A stretch of DNA of 64,000 nucleotides from Multifurca ochricompacta (GCA_022496185.1 WTXG01000002.1:930001-994000); one strand, 5' to 3'. Counted from the stretch's first letter, positions 49,307-61,188 are shown. Numbers and translations are program-made. The notes: generated by a model not told the origin, from the sequence alone.

Positions 49307-50445
49307 ATGGAGACAAGTTCCGTGCACTCTTCTCAAAAAATGATCTTGTCGGAAGACCATTCGGAATCATTGGAACTCTCAAAAAAGGCGCAAAAACGGA
49401 TGCTCAAGATGGCGAGACTTGAGGAGCGAAAGATTGAACGGCGAGCAAAGGAGAAAGCAACAAGAAAGGAGAAAAAGATAAAAAGAGCGGAGAAAATCGC
49501 GGCCGGGGAACAGGTGTCAGAGAATGAAGGAGCTCAAAAACGAGCGAAACTAAACCGTGTTAAAGAACCGTTTGCTGCAAGGGTCGTCCTGGACTTAGGT
49601 TTCGACGACAAAATGAGTGACAAGGTGTGAGGTGCATGCATGTATGTTCAGCAGTTCATCATTGACCTCAATTTAATATTTTCTCTTCAGGAAATAATTT
49701 CATTATGTTCACAACTGGCCTATGTCTACAGCATCAATCGACGCTCACCCAATCCCTTCCGCTCACTCCTCTTCACCTCACTGAATGGCAGGACGCTATC
49801 TCGACTCGAGAAACTGAACCAAGCAGGGTACAAGAGGTGGGTGGGAACAGAATGGTGGTCCGAAGGCTATGATAGACTCTGGGTACAAACGTTAGAAGAG
49901 TTTACTCCAAGAGATGGCGAGGGTTTTGGAGATGCTACAAGCAAAGAAGACTGGGCCAAAGATAACATTGTTGAGAAGAGTCCGGAAGAGTCGCTCGCGG
50001 TTCCAGTGTCACAAAATCGCGTGGTTTATCTTACTGCAGACTCTAGCGAAATTCTGGAGGAACTGAGAGAAGGGGAGACCTACATCATCGGCGGTATTTG
50101 TGATCACAACCGATACAAGGTGCGCACACAATACACGGCGGCAAGTGTGTCCTCACAGGGAATCCACAGAATCTTTGTCTAGACAAAGCCAGAGCATCGG
50201 GGGTCCGCGCTGCCCAGCTACCCATTGGGCGATATTTATCGCATCTGTCAACGCGAAAAGTCCTCACTGTGAACCAGGTGTTTGGGATACTTGTAAAATG
50301 GGTAGAGACGAGAGACTGGGAGCTGTCATTTTATTCGGTCATCCCAAAACGTAAATTCCAAGATAGAGGCAGGGGAAGAGAGCCGACGGACATGGATTTC
50401 CCGGCGAAAACGACTGTGATGGAGGAGGAAGAACCCGCACTATAG
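49307..50445 (+). CDS. TRM10: tRNA (guanine-9-N1)-methyltransferase
   Basis: SPOUT-fold enzyme making m1G9 in tRNA. Start 49307; a highly basic Lys/Arg helix (SKKAQKRMLKMARLEERKIE through KEKKIKRAEKI) precedes the catalytic domain. Exon 1 ends RVVLDLGFDDKMSDK, and an intron (gtgtgagg...cttcag) joins EIISLCSQLAYVYSINRRS. The SPOUT region has VYLTADSSEILEELRE and YIIGGICDHNRYK. The intron 50119-50171 uses the acceptor atccacag, giving NLCLDKARASGVRAAQLPIG, then RKVLTVNQVFGILVKWVETRDWE and VIPKRKF. This matches the Trm10 knot 'GGIVDHNR...LKLASRKVLTVNQVFEIL'. Stop 50443-50445, 12 bp from the converging NDUFAF5 stop. Confidence 0.92.
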
Positions 50446-50457
50446 TCTTTCTTAAAA

Positions 50458-51875
50458 TCATAGGACGTCCTTAAGACTTGTTCTGCCAGAACCCCTCTCC
50501 AGTGGCTTCAGTTGTTGTGGTGCGGGCTTCCATCCAATCTAGACTCGTACAGTAAGTGAAATAAAAGGCTGGAACAACAAGAAATTAACCATGTAGATGA
50601 CCTGGAACGTAGCCGGTACCGTGCCATCCTCTTCATGCAACTCTGGATGCCTAAGAGTTAGCGTACTCCGGCTCAACGGGTTTCGCCTACCTTTGTATAT
50701 TGCCGAGGCCGCGACTAGTGTGTCCCTATGGAGTAGGTGACGGCTAGAATATAATATGCTATAAGTGTTGCACGGTTTAATAAAATGCGCGCCACGCACC
50801 GTCCGATGATGGCGTTATTCTCGCCCATATCTCTGAGGTCATCCAGAAGTTCCCACATGCTTGGATACCTAACTTTGACTTCGTCCACATCCACAGTAAG
50901 AAGTGTAAAACCCGCACGGTTCATGAGGTTAGAGATGTCACGGGGATCTGGATAAGCAGTCAGAGGGGCTTCGGCGGGGAGGGGGTTAAACGCGCCTGCC
51001 ATTGGTGATACGTGGGGAGAGATTCCGCCTTCTCTTTCAGCTTCGGCAAGCTGAAGTGAGGTACGCAACTCAAAAAGAGTATCACCCCCAAAGATGGCTC
51101 CGATGAAAACACCGTCGGGTCTCAAGGCTTCCTTGATTTGTATGAGTATACCTGTGTGGAGGTCCTGTCAATTACCGAAGGCAATCCCATGTAATTAAGT
51201 ACCTGGCAAATCATTAACCCAATGAAGGCTCAGACACGACACTATCGCCTCCTGGGAGTCCCGTGGGATAACATCGAGTAGCTTCTCTTCATCCACGACA
51301 AGTCTTTCAACCTGGACTGTTTGCTCACCAATTAGCCAAGTGCACGAAATCGAGTTGGAAATAAGGGTGTACCATCGAAGTCTGAGTCGGGGTCTCGCTC
51401 AATCGTAAGCTCTGAAGGATATTTGGGAAAAGAGGTGAGAAAGTAAATTTAAGACCTTACTACTCAGGTCCATCATTGTTACTTTCTGCGTTCGATCTGA
51501 CTCCAACAGTTTGGAGAAATGACCAGGACCAGACCCGAGGTCAAGGACGGAAGAGAACTTTCGCTTTATGTCCTAAGATGTTTTGTCAGCCATGTCTGTT
51601 GAGAGCTCGTGGAAGTGGATACTAACCAAAAATCTTTCTATCATCCTGTCGGCTACCTCATCACGGACGTAGTCAACTATCCTACTTCGTTCTCCCCCAT
51701 CTTGGGCCACGGCACGATCCTTTTGCAGGCGCTTTACCCGTCTATCAAAAACTTGAAATGGTATCTGAGCAGTCCCATTAACTTGAGAGGGTGATAAAGA
51801 CGCGAGTAATCGCAAGGGAGAGCGGTGAGGAGGTAGACGTAGACGTAGCCTTGTAGTTGTAGTAGTGAACAACAT
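50458..51875 (-). CDS. NDUFAF5: NDUFAF5-like complex I assembly methyltransferase/hydroxylase
   Basis: Mitochondrial SAM-dependent protein that in humans hydroxylates an arginine of NDUFS7 during complex I assembly. Start 51875: [20 protein letters not shown] is a good mitochondrial lead. Then [20 protein letters not shown] and [10 protein letters not shown], and across an intron [20 protein letters not shown], the SAM-binding motif I. The strongest stretch is [39 protein letters not shown] and [19 protein letters not shown], followed by [17 protein letters not shown] last exon reads [20 protein letters not shown] and stops at 50458. Family match is strong; several short introns. Starts only 99 bp from the C2H2 gene on the other strand. 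Confidence 0.9.
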
Positions 51876-51974
51876 GGGAAACGACGGCAATATCCGAAGG
51901 ACCTTAACGAAGAAAGTCTGTATCTCCTCTCCTTCCTTTCCGTTCTCCAATCAGTTCTCTGTCCTTCACACCAT

Positions 51975-54900
51975 ATGGACGGCAGAAACAACCAGTTCGA
52001 CCCTCAAAATACACAAAACCGTCAAGTTCATACCGGTCTTTCAACGGGACTAAATCATATCCTCCAGAATGGCGTTACTCCAGAGCAATTTGCTGACAAC
52101 GCTCGTCAGCTTGAGACTTACAGTCGTTTGAACACCATGGGCTTACAGGTCTATTTACAAAGGCAATCACAACTGGCGGAGAAACGTAGACAGGACGAGT
52201 AGGTTGACTTATCATCGTCCAATCTTCTTCAACCTTACTTTCACGAGTAGATTGCGTCTCATACAGATGGCCCAACAACTTGCCGCAGGGAGGTGCGTGA
52301 TATTATCTTAGTTTGACTCATCATATTGAAAACGTCATCAGTCAACCACAATCTCAGCGACAACTGCCACAAGCCATCCCTCAAATATCGCATGGTCGCC
52401 AGTCACTGTCTACACAGCAGACTGTTGCGTCTGCCATTGCGAACACCCGGAATGCGCCACTCGTATGTTTTTTCTTTCTGCCGTCCTTGGAGACGCTGAG
52501 ACTTTCATATATGCAGCAAATCTACAACCATGGACAATTTTATAATAAAGCAAACACAAATGATGTGGCCTCGCAACATGGACAATTCTACCGATCTCAC
52601 ACCACGGATCAGCACCGAGCTCGCGTACCCATGACCAGCGTGCAACAACAACCGCACTATCCTACTCTCAACGCGTCCGCACATTTCGCCAACCCTACTG
52701 TCTATCCTCAGTGCAATACAGATCGCGTAGTGCATCCGACTGGAGGCGCAGGAATCGTACCCGCAGTGAGTTTTACAGATCTCAACATTGCATTTCCCAC
52801 CGACTCCCGTTTGTCAGTCGACTCTTCACGATTCCCAAGTTATGCGAGCGTCTTATGTGCCACCTAAATCTCAGTATCCACATTACCCTGGTGTAGTCAC
52901 AACGAGTCCACAGGCCAGAGTGGGACAGGGTGTTGTGTCAGGCGTGACAGCTGGCCAAGATGTTGGCAATCTATACCCTTCATGGGTGAAGGTATGCATC
53001 CCATTTGTCCACGCTCCAACCGCTTATTTGTCTTGAAAAGGCATATGGTGTCGAGACAGCCGCCTCGATGACCAGAGATATTCTACAATCGAGGCAGCTA
53101 AGGCAAGTAGTCCCTGTGACGCCAGCCCCCACGACTGCCTCTTTGGATTCTGTATCAGTTCAAAATCCCCAAAACCAGAGTCAATTCCAGATTATGAAGC
53201 AAGAGCCTCCCACCGGGGTGGGTCCGATACTACTTCCCCTGGATCCTCCTAGACAGGAATGGCATCCCGAAGTTCGTGTGATCTCTGTTGAGGAGCGATT
53301 AGCACCGTCTCAAGCCCGTCCAACGGCACTACACAATATCGTTTCTCATCAGCTTTCTGACACTGATAACACGCCTCTACAAGCCGATGTCACTCAAGGA
53401 ATTGCTGGTCAGTCAGAACTGGTCAATATGTCCGACGTACACAACAATGGAGAGGTGCAATCGCATTACCTGGGGGCGACCGCAAGCAACGCCGTCCTAA
53501 CATCAACTGATATCACTTCTGGTCTATCTACTCCACTAAGATCGCAACCGGGCTCGACACAGTCAATACTGTTGGCTTCCGAAAAAAAGTCAACAGCTCT
53601 GTATACGATACGTGGTCTTGCGGCCAGCGTCCAGCGGTCTTTAAACGCGGAGAGATTGGGGGCTTCCACGGAACCATCTGCTACTTCTGGTTTACCTACA
53701 GTAAAACGGATGCGATCAACCTCTGCTGGAGCCATCGACGCTACGGGTGCAACGAAATTCAAGCTATCAGGCTCTGAGAGTCACGAACAGGGGCCTGTTC
53801 CTAAATAGAAACACAAATTGTTAACCAATTTGACAAGCCTGACAGCGTGCCAATAACCACAGGGCCGAGGTCTTTCCCGCGGGTTCCCACACCACAACAA
53901 GAAATGGTACATGTTCTGGGTGAGTTCGTGGTCTCAAACCCACAATATAAGTTAACACAGGACTTTGTACCGTTTTCTACACTGGCAGGTGTCGCTTCGT
54001 TCGACCACATTACTGATTCCACTCTTCCTGATCACCGTACTGCACCTTCACCCGAGGCAATACCCTCCTTGATGGACTCGACAGCACCTCAGCAGACAGT
54101 AGATATCGTACCCATGGACATCCCGTTGATGTCTTTCTCTCAATCTTCCCTCAATCAACTCTCCTTCTCAAATCGTACTCCAACCCCGCCGCTCGCTGCA
54201 ACGATTACGCCTCTTCAAGAAGATGTCGAGATTAATGAGAGAACCCAAAAGAGCCCTTCACCCCAGCACGCCTTTCCCCCATGTATAGAACAAGCCCATA
54301 CAGAACCACCCTCGACCACATTGGCGAATGAAGATGACGTTGAGGTGGGGCTCGCGTCTGCTAGGGGTGTCAACGACGATCAAGTCCGCATTTCCTTTGA
54401 AGTCACACCCACTTTAGAACACGCCGCCCATCTCGAAGCACGAGACGATAACTCACCGGTCCACGGAACTGACGTTTTCGTCCGACGCAGTGGTTGTTAG
54501 ATTCATCATTTGGGGAGGGCCCTGGCAAAGCGATGGGATACCTGCGAGCTGAAGAGCACAGTTCGGTTGAGACGAGAGACACTTTCCAAGAAGGTGAAGG
54601 GCCACTGGACAAAGCCGTTAAGACGCCGTCAGACCGCGTCAAGAGCCCGAGATTGGCCGAGATTTCGAACTCCAGTTGGTTATCAAAGCCCCCCAGGAAA
54701 TCTTACAGAAAACGGGTTTTCTATGTCTCTGTACCCCCGCCTTCGGATTGGGTTCTCAGGGCGAAGCGGAAAGAAGCGGAAAGAAAAGGGCTGAGAAGTG
54801 AGAAAACTGGTGAGTCACGACGCCCTGGTATTCCCCCACGCCGTTCATCAATTATCTCAGGACAGCGCAGGAACAGAGGTTCGTATGCAACTCCACGTTG

Positions 54901-56009
54901 TCTTCTCAACTCAGCATGCTCAGTTAGAATACGCGGGTCGTGAGCTTGCAAATCGTCTGTGTCCCCGGCATTGTCATTGGAGTGGATGTCAAGCTGTTCT
55001 TAATTCAATATATTCTTTGAAGCAACACGTCAGACGACACCAGTCAGAAGTGGAACCAGTGGGACCCGCAATGGTATCGACTCTGTGTGGGATGAACCCT
55101 GACGGACGTACAGCTAACATGCATTCACCCTAGACTGTCTCATGTCAATGGAAACAATGCCGTATGGTGTGCGAACGATCTAGCCTACTTCTGCACCTCA
55201 ACCGGCACGTTGATAAGGAAATCACGTGTATATTCGATGGTACTGACGGTGAAGGACATCTATCTGCGAGAGTCTGTGCTGAAAGGAGCTTATTAGATTG
55301 TGATGAACGTTTTTCTCGTGTCCAAGAACTCTCAGTACACCTGAATAGTGTACATGCTAATGACGAATCGCCACCATGTGCCATACCTCGACCCCCCGAC
55401 CTCAAGTCCCCTGCTACTCTACCTCGGACCCTCCCCTCTTATACGATTACAACTCGGGCTGCGTCTAGGCCGGCTATCAGTGCGGAACGTCGCACTCGCC
55501 TCGGTCCTTGGGTGAATAACCGTCGATGCTCCGCCTGTATGACCAAGCTAATACATTCTCGTAAGGTCTTAGGTACGGTATTTGGCCACTTAACTGCGGG
55601 TTCCGACTTGAACTCTGCGCGGCGTGCTCGACGTGTCACGCGCCTCACTGACAAGGCACTTGAGCCAATGTTCGCTGATAATGGCAACAGTGGTGCGGTG
55701 ACGCCGAATTCCGAGTTGCTAGGACAGTCGGCGGAATACGACGTTTTAGAGGAACCGTCGGTCGCCTCTACGCATCTTCTGAGGGATTTAGACGCTTTGG
55801 AGGTCACTAAGCACTTGCATGATGGGACAAGGGATGTTGTGAGATATGCTATTGATTATTCAACAAGCGAGAATGATGAGGTACCGACATCGTCACAGAT
55901 GGAGACGGAGATGGAGATGGAGACAGAGACAGAGACAGAGACAGGGATGGATACAGAAGTTGAAGGGCTTTTACTGTACACTGATGTGATGATGACAAGT
56001 GTCTCGTGA
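51975..56009 (+). CDS. Large disordered protein with three C-terminal C2H2 zinc fingers
   Basis: Start 51975 (MDGRNNQFDPQNTQNRQ). The first 1000 or so residues are Gln/Ser/Thr/Pro-rich and cross several introns. Near the C-terminus lie three classical fingers: CHWSGCQAVLNSIYSLKQH-VRRH (about 54975), CQWKQCRMVCERSSLLLHLNRH (about 55145, spliced in after ...caccctag) and, across an intron from about 55240 to 55298, CIFDDCDERFSRVQELSVH-LNSVH. All are Cys-x4-Cys-x12-His-x3/4-His. The Cx(W/F)xxC opening and spacing recall AEBP2/Jing or Rsc9-type fingers, but this is only resemblance. A basic block (RAKRKEAERKGLRSEK) precedes them, and an acidic MET repeat (METEMEMETETETETG) ends the protein. Joins near 53808, 54500 and 54800 are not individually proven. 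Confidence 0.6.
55899..55951 (+). repeat. GA-rich coding simple repeat (GAGACA)n
   Basis: gagatggagacagagacaga-type hexamers encode the Met/Glu/Thr run at the C-terminus of the C2H2 protein. In frame, so probably translated. Confidence 0.8.
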
Positions 56010-56106
56010 CCCGTGACCTGTGGCTAATAGCTAATTAGCTAATAATACATACAACTCGATGATCATGTGACCATGTAGTCATGTGATATGTCATGACCCG
56101 AACTGA

Positions 56107-56262
56107 TTGGGTTTTTTTCTCATTTCTTTCTTTCTTTTCTCATTTCTTATTTCTCATTTCTCACCTCTTCTCATTTCTCACTTCTTTTCTCATTTCTCAT
56201 TTCTCACTTTCACTCCTCACTCCTCACTCCTCTCTCTCCTCACACTTCCTACTCTCCCATTT
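56107..56262 (+). promoter_or_regulatory. Long CT-rich tract upstream of the H2A-like gene
   Basis: About 155 bp almost free of G on this strand, built from ttctcatttct-type units. It ends about 25 bp before the first ATG at 56287. It is longer than the similar tracts at 16306 and 27520 and is probably leader/core-promoter sequence; inference. Confidence 0.5.
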
Positions 56263-56286
56263 TATGTACACGTCCCTTCGCTGACC

Positions 56287-59200
56287 ATGACCATGACCAT
56301 GACCATGTCTACTACTACCTACATCTCTGCTCATTCTGCAGAAGTCATTCTGTCAGATTTTCGTCCACTAAAGCTCCAGTCAGACGCTCTTCAGTTTCTT
56401 AATCTCCTCCTTGATGACCTTTTGGTCAATATAATCACTTTCTCCCGTTCAATTCTTACCGATCGTCTTAAAACTGGCCTTCTGAAGACTCTTCCCACCA
56501 CAATAGGGAAAGATGCCCTCCTCGAGGCCGAAATGGAGTTACGCGCGTATTGGCAACGTCCAAATGCTATCAAACCTTCTGCTTCACAAGCTTCTGCTTC
56601 AGAAAACAATTTCTCTCTCCCTATAATGATAGAGGTACCCGGTTTGCTCACCAGGTCTCCATCCATCTTATATCATCCCCCATCTAGCTAATGCGTCTCA
56701 AATGTGAAGCATATTCAACGTTGAACGACTCGGACGAAGACGCACCGGCGGAAAACAAAATTCAGGAGCGATTACGTTCTCAGGGTATGGAGCCACCCAA
56801 GTCCATTATCGTTGCACCAGCCGCTTTGTATCTCACGGCAATCCTTGAGTGAGTCCGACCCCATCATACCCTGATCAACATGCGTGGAGTGGTTAATTGT
56901 CTTCGCGCTTCCAGATGTGTCTGCGAGTAAGCAGGGTACTCTTGCGTGTCCCTTCATCTAATTCACCATGCCATGCGAAGGCATATATTATCCAGCGTTG
57001 GTCGAGTCGCCACGCGGGACAGCAGCAAGGAAGTGGCCGGTACACATGACCTTTTCGTTGCTCTCTGCGAGGACGATGCTATCTACCCCATATTCAAGGT
57101 TTTGAGGGGTGAGGATACTTTATTCGGCGTGTTCCGCGTCTTGATCAAGGTTGTACAGTTTACGAACTTATTGAAAGCTCCCTCAAACTGTCTTCAAAGC
57201 CGCGGCGGAGCAAGTCCTTGTCGAGGCCAGAGCGACAAGAGTCGCGCGACCTCCAGTTACCTGACCTATCGTCACAATCGCGGTCTCGCCCATCCTTGGA
57301 GTCTGCTCTCCCTGGAACAGCGTCGGGGTCGGTGGTCGCGGATTATCATCCTCCGAGAAGTTCACTAGATAAGGGTATTGCCATCAAACTATTTCGCCCC
57401 TCCGGTGATCGCGACGTGACCCTCCCTCCGGATGCCGTGTCCCGGTTGAATTCGAGTAAAAAAAGTCTTGGCCCACAGAGTGATGGTGGTATTTATGACA
57501 ACCCTACTTTGGATGCAGAGGTTCGCATCTCCCTCACCTCCTCTTACCAACCATGATTAGACTCAATTTCTGGAAGGAGGACAACCTGATGCAAGAGTTT
57601 GATGACCTCATGCGCTCTGGAGACACAATGAAGGTGTCATTGACTCCAGACAGGTTGCGAACAATGGAGGTAGGTTTGGAGTATTCTTTTAGGGATGTTC
57701 TCAACATTTTCCAGGCTGCGAGGCAACAACAACAACGGGCTACTGTCCCACGAATGACGAGAACCGCCATCAGCGACCACTCTCGAGCACCTTCAACGTC
57801 CGATGCTCAAAGTCGTTCTTCCGTGTCATCTGACATGAAATACCACGGCACCAGGAAGTCATCCCTTCTTCATGTTGACTCCATCACCGAAGATGAGGAA
57901 CCCAAGGAAATCGTAATCCTGGGCCAGGATGTGCAGCCCCGATCTGAAGTATCTGGGCCGTCGGATGCACGCGTGCGGTCGGTGTCCACTTCTGGAATAA
58001 CTAAAGGTATTGATCCGCGGGTTACTGGGAAATCGCCGCTCGGTGTTAAGAGTCCTCCAGCCTCATCTGGGGCCTTGGGCCATGGTCCGTATCATGACCC
58101 TAATTTATCACCATCGCCTCAGCGCGTGCGTAAGATACAGCGCAATCGCGAATCAATGGACATCGACGACATCATGAATGGCTCAGAAGAGGGCAGCGAG
58201 TCAAGTCCTGATCCTGGTGACCAGACGTCTCAAGGCCGAGTCCGTTTGTACCCCGTCTCGAAGGCCGCCAACGATCTCATCTCTTTCCTCGAAGAGGGTC
58301 CCCCTCCTGAGATTCAACCCGTGCGTACCGCGACGGTGAGCACTGTCTCTCTCACACCAACGACCAAGTCTGCCAAGAGTGGAAGCCGGCTTCAGCGCAT
58401 GATTTCGAAACTGAACCTCACAAAGGAGGACCGAGCGCCTCAAGACTCGCAGCGTAGCCGAGGCGTCGGTATTGGGAGTGCTCCCTCGACTCCGTCCGTA
58501 TCGTCACTACGATCTTTCGGCTCAAACAATCCACCTCCTGTTCCCATTGCCATCAAGCCCGTTCCTCCCCCTATTATTGCAGCGCCTCAGCCTGTGCCAA
58601 TATCACCTTCCCCGTCATCGCGGAATTCACTCACTGATGACACGCGGTCTCATTTGACACGCAGCGACCGTCCAAGGAAAATGTCGGTTCGTAAGGCTGT
58701 ACCAACATGGGAGGGGATGGTCGACCAAGGCACCCCGGCGCCGCATTCCACAAGGGCGATACCTTCGCCGCACCCAGTGCCATCACCTCGCCTGTGTCAG
58801 TCTCTTCGGCGCCCCCCCGACTGAATGGACAACCTCAATCTCCCCCTACCCCAGCGCTCTCAGCGAAGGATCTAAGCAATCACTCACATGACAATCACAA
58901 ATCACCCAGGAGTGAGTCTCCAGCCGCAACTCCTACTTCCCCTGTTCTTGCCGTGGTTGAGGCACATTCACATTCCCCGACTCATCGAGAAAATGGAAAT
59001 GGGCGGACAGACCAGCCCTATCCGCAGGGTATATACCGTCCAAGGTCGTCCCGGCCGAATCATCGTTCGTCTGTGAACGACGAACAGTTCACTTCAGTTC
59101 GGCGACTATCTGGTCGTCGTCCCCAGCCATCCAGCGGGATGATCGACCGCGCTCAAGGTATTCCCGCAACCCCATCATTGTCAGAAGCCCTCGCGTTGGA

Positions 59201-59561
59201 TATGCGAAGGCTGATGTCGCAAGCCACCAATGCTGATGAATGTCGTCTCCTTGTGGACACATTTCTCGCTCGTGCCGGCATTGCATCACCTTTTTCTCCC
59301 GCTCTCTATTCGACTCCCTCAGATGTGGAGCCTCTAGAACGAACACTAGTCAACTATTTTCTAGGCACAGATCTGGATGAATCCCAATTGCCGCACACCT
59401 GGTCTGCACCAGCTGAGGTGGAACGACGTCACCCCCCACCCGACCTAGAACATTCTTCGGAGAGCAACGACCCGCATCAGAGCATCACTGCATCCATGGA
59501 TTCTGCGAGTGCTGTGCACGTGCACCACATTGTCAGTGCGGCGGTAGCGGTCGTTTCTTGA
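56287..59561 (+). CDS. Large disordered protein with N-terminal H2A-like histone-fold segment
   Basis: Four in-frame ATG codons open the frame (MTMTMTMSTTTYISAHSAEV). Exon 1 has LQSDALQFLNLLLDDLLVNI and KDALLEAEMELRAYWQR. The next exons read LKCEAYSTLNDSDEDAPAEN, then VAPAALYLTAILE, CVCE (a micro-exon between two introns near 56840-56990) and HILSSVGRVATRDSSKEVAG...DLFVALCEDDAIYPIFKVL. This last series parallels H2A '[26 protein letters not shown]...HLQLAIRNDEELNKLL', so a histone-type fold is likely. After about 300 residues the protein is Ser/Pro-rich, with FDDLMRSGDTMKVSLTPDRL near 57600 and a C-terminal block EALALDMRRLMSQATNADEC. The frame changes between 58690 and 58824; an intron 58691-58800 or a homopolymer error would explain it. 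Known to me only as an uncharacterised Agaricomycete type. Confidence 0.65.
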
Positions 59562-59871
59562 CAATTATATCCTTGCCCCTGTTATACCAGTTCTATACTT
59601 TTATTCTAGATGCTGCGTGTTCTCAATATCGAGGCTATGATGGTCTTTCCGGGTTGAAAAGTCTGTTTCTGGGTGGCTCACCTGTATATTTGCTATATGT
59701 ACTTGTTGCCAGCACCTACTGGATGTGTACAGCATGGAAAGTGGTCATTTCCCAGTGACCGCAAGAAGCTATGTTTTTCCCCACTTGCCACAAACCAGAA
59801 GAATTGAGATGAGAGTGATGACGAATCAAGATAAAGTAAACGACAAGTCAACAACGGGGGTGCATAAATCG
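59562..59871. other. Convergent intergenic region
   Basis: 310 bp between the stops of the H2A-like gene and the BTB gene. No supported gene; short frames only. Confidence 0.4.
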
Positions 59872-61175
59872 TTAAGGGTACGTGTCCCGTTCATTCAGCT
59901 CTTCATCTCGCGCCTTCAACGTGTCGTAAGGTTCCAACCCAAACCACTTTGGTATTTGGTTCCAGATTTCTTGGCGTCCTGCATGAACAACAGGGATGAA
60001 CACTTCTCGACATTTACAACACATCGGCAACCCGCGCAAATATTGCCCGTCGACCCACTCGGTATGATGCAACATGTCGATCATCTGGCTGAGAGTGAAC
60101 AACGGATCTCCGTCACGTCCCGCAGCGATCCCCCCACGGCGCGTAGCGTATTGAGTGCAATGAAGTAAAACGCGTCACGACAGGCCTGTCCACTCGTGCA
60201 GCCCTCTGCAGGGGCACGATTCCTCACTTGCTTTTCGAGGAAGTTGGTAACTGAACGTTGAAGGGACTCCCGCCCGCGGAATGTAAGCACCAAATCCTCA
60301 TGCGAGAGCACGACGGGTGCCGAGTCCTGTACAGGCGTTAGCGACGTGAAGCGCGAAAAGGCGTGCGGGTAAGGACTGGAGCTAGACGGAGCGCAATCTG
60401 CAGTTTGGGAGGAAGTGAACGAGAACGTGGTCGCGGACGCGGACACGGACGCGGGGCTATTCTCGCTCGAATTATCAAGAACGAGGTGGGGAAGCGGTTC
60501 GGTTCCACTCGCAGTCTTGGACGTTCCATAGCGCGCCAGATCGTAGAACGCGGCAGGGAGAATGGAACCCACGTCCAGCTCGCGCGCGAGATTGATAACG
60601 TGGATCGGGGAGGGAATTTTGTGACGCGGGTCATAGTGACCGTCTGGAGAAAGGGACATCTGTTCACGCCGGTCCCATTCAGAAAGGGTTGCAGGAAAGT
60701 AGCTCTGGAGGCGCTCTAGGCACTGTTTCCGCGGAATACAGATGAAATACTTGCAGGATAGACGAAGAACGGAGGCCAAAAACGGAAAATCCTGGACAAA
60801 GGGCTGGCGGAAGTACCTGCGCGCTCACGGTGGTCAGCTGCACGTTTATGGACGAGTCGAACCCTTCTCGCACAGTCCGTCATATAAAGCTCTCAGAAGG
60901 TGATACACGTCTGTAGGCGAGTCGCAAAGTCTGATGGTGCCGTCGGTGTTGTCTGGCTGGGGTATAGAAAGCATTGTCCGAAAAATGTCCGCATGGCGTT
61001 CCAACTGGCCACGGTGAACTTTGAATGCAAAGGACCCAGCGGAAAGGATGACATTTCCGTCGGAGAACCAGAAGTCTTGGCACACGCGATATGGGAAGTC
61101 GGGAGGGGAGATACTATGTTCTTGGTGTTTATCTTGACAGAAGCCACCAGTTCGCAGTGTTGATTTCTCAGTCAT
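59872..61175 (-). CDS. BTB/POZ-domain protein
   Basis: Typical mushroom BTB protein. Start 61175 (MTEKSTLRTGGFCQ). The BTB fold reads DFWFSDGNVILSAGSFAFKV-HRGQLERHADIFRTMLSIPQP...IRLCDSPTDVYHLLRALYDG. An intron joins PFVQDFPFLASVLRLSCKYF, RKQCLERLQSYFP and VINLARELDVGSILPAAFYD, then a Ser-rich insert, LVLTFRGRESLQRSVTNFL and AEGCTSGQACRDAFYFIALN. The C-terminal part, PLFTLSQMIDMLHHTEW...GLPMCCKCREVFIPVVHAG and QEIWNQIPKWFGLEPYD (stop 59872), is in another frame. The shift falls at a run of six G (coding strand; 60130-60135): one more G would join them; alternatively a 53-nt GTGGGG...CCAG intron would skip PLFTLSQ. Partners unknown. Confidence 0.75.
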
Positions 61176-61188
61176 ATTTATTGCCCCG

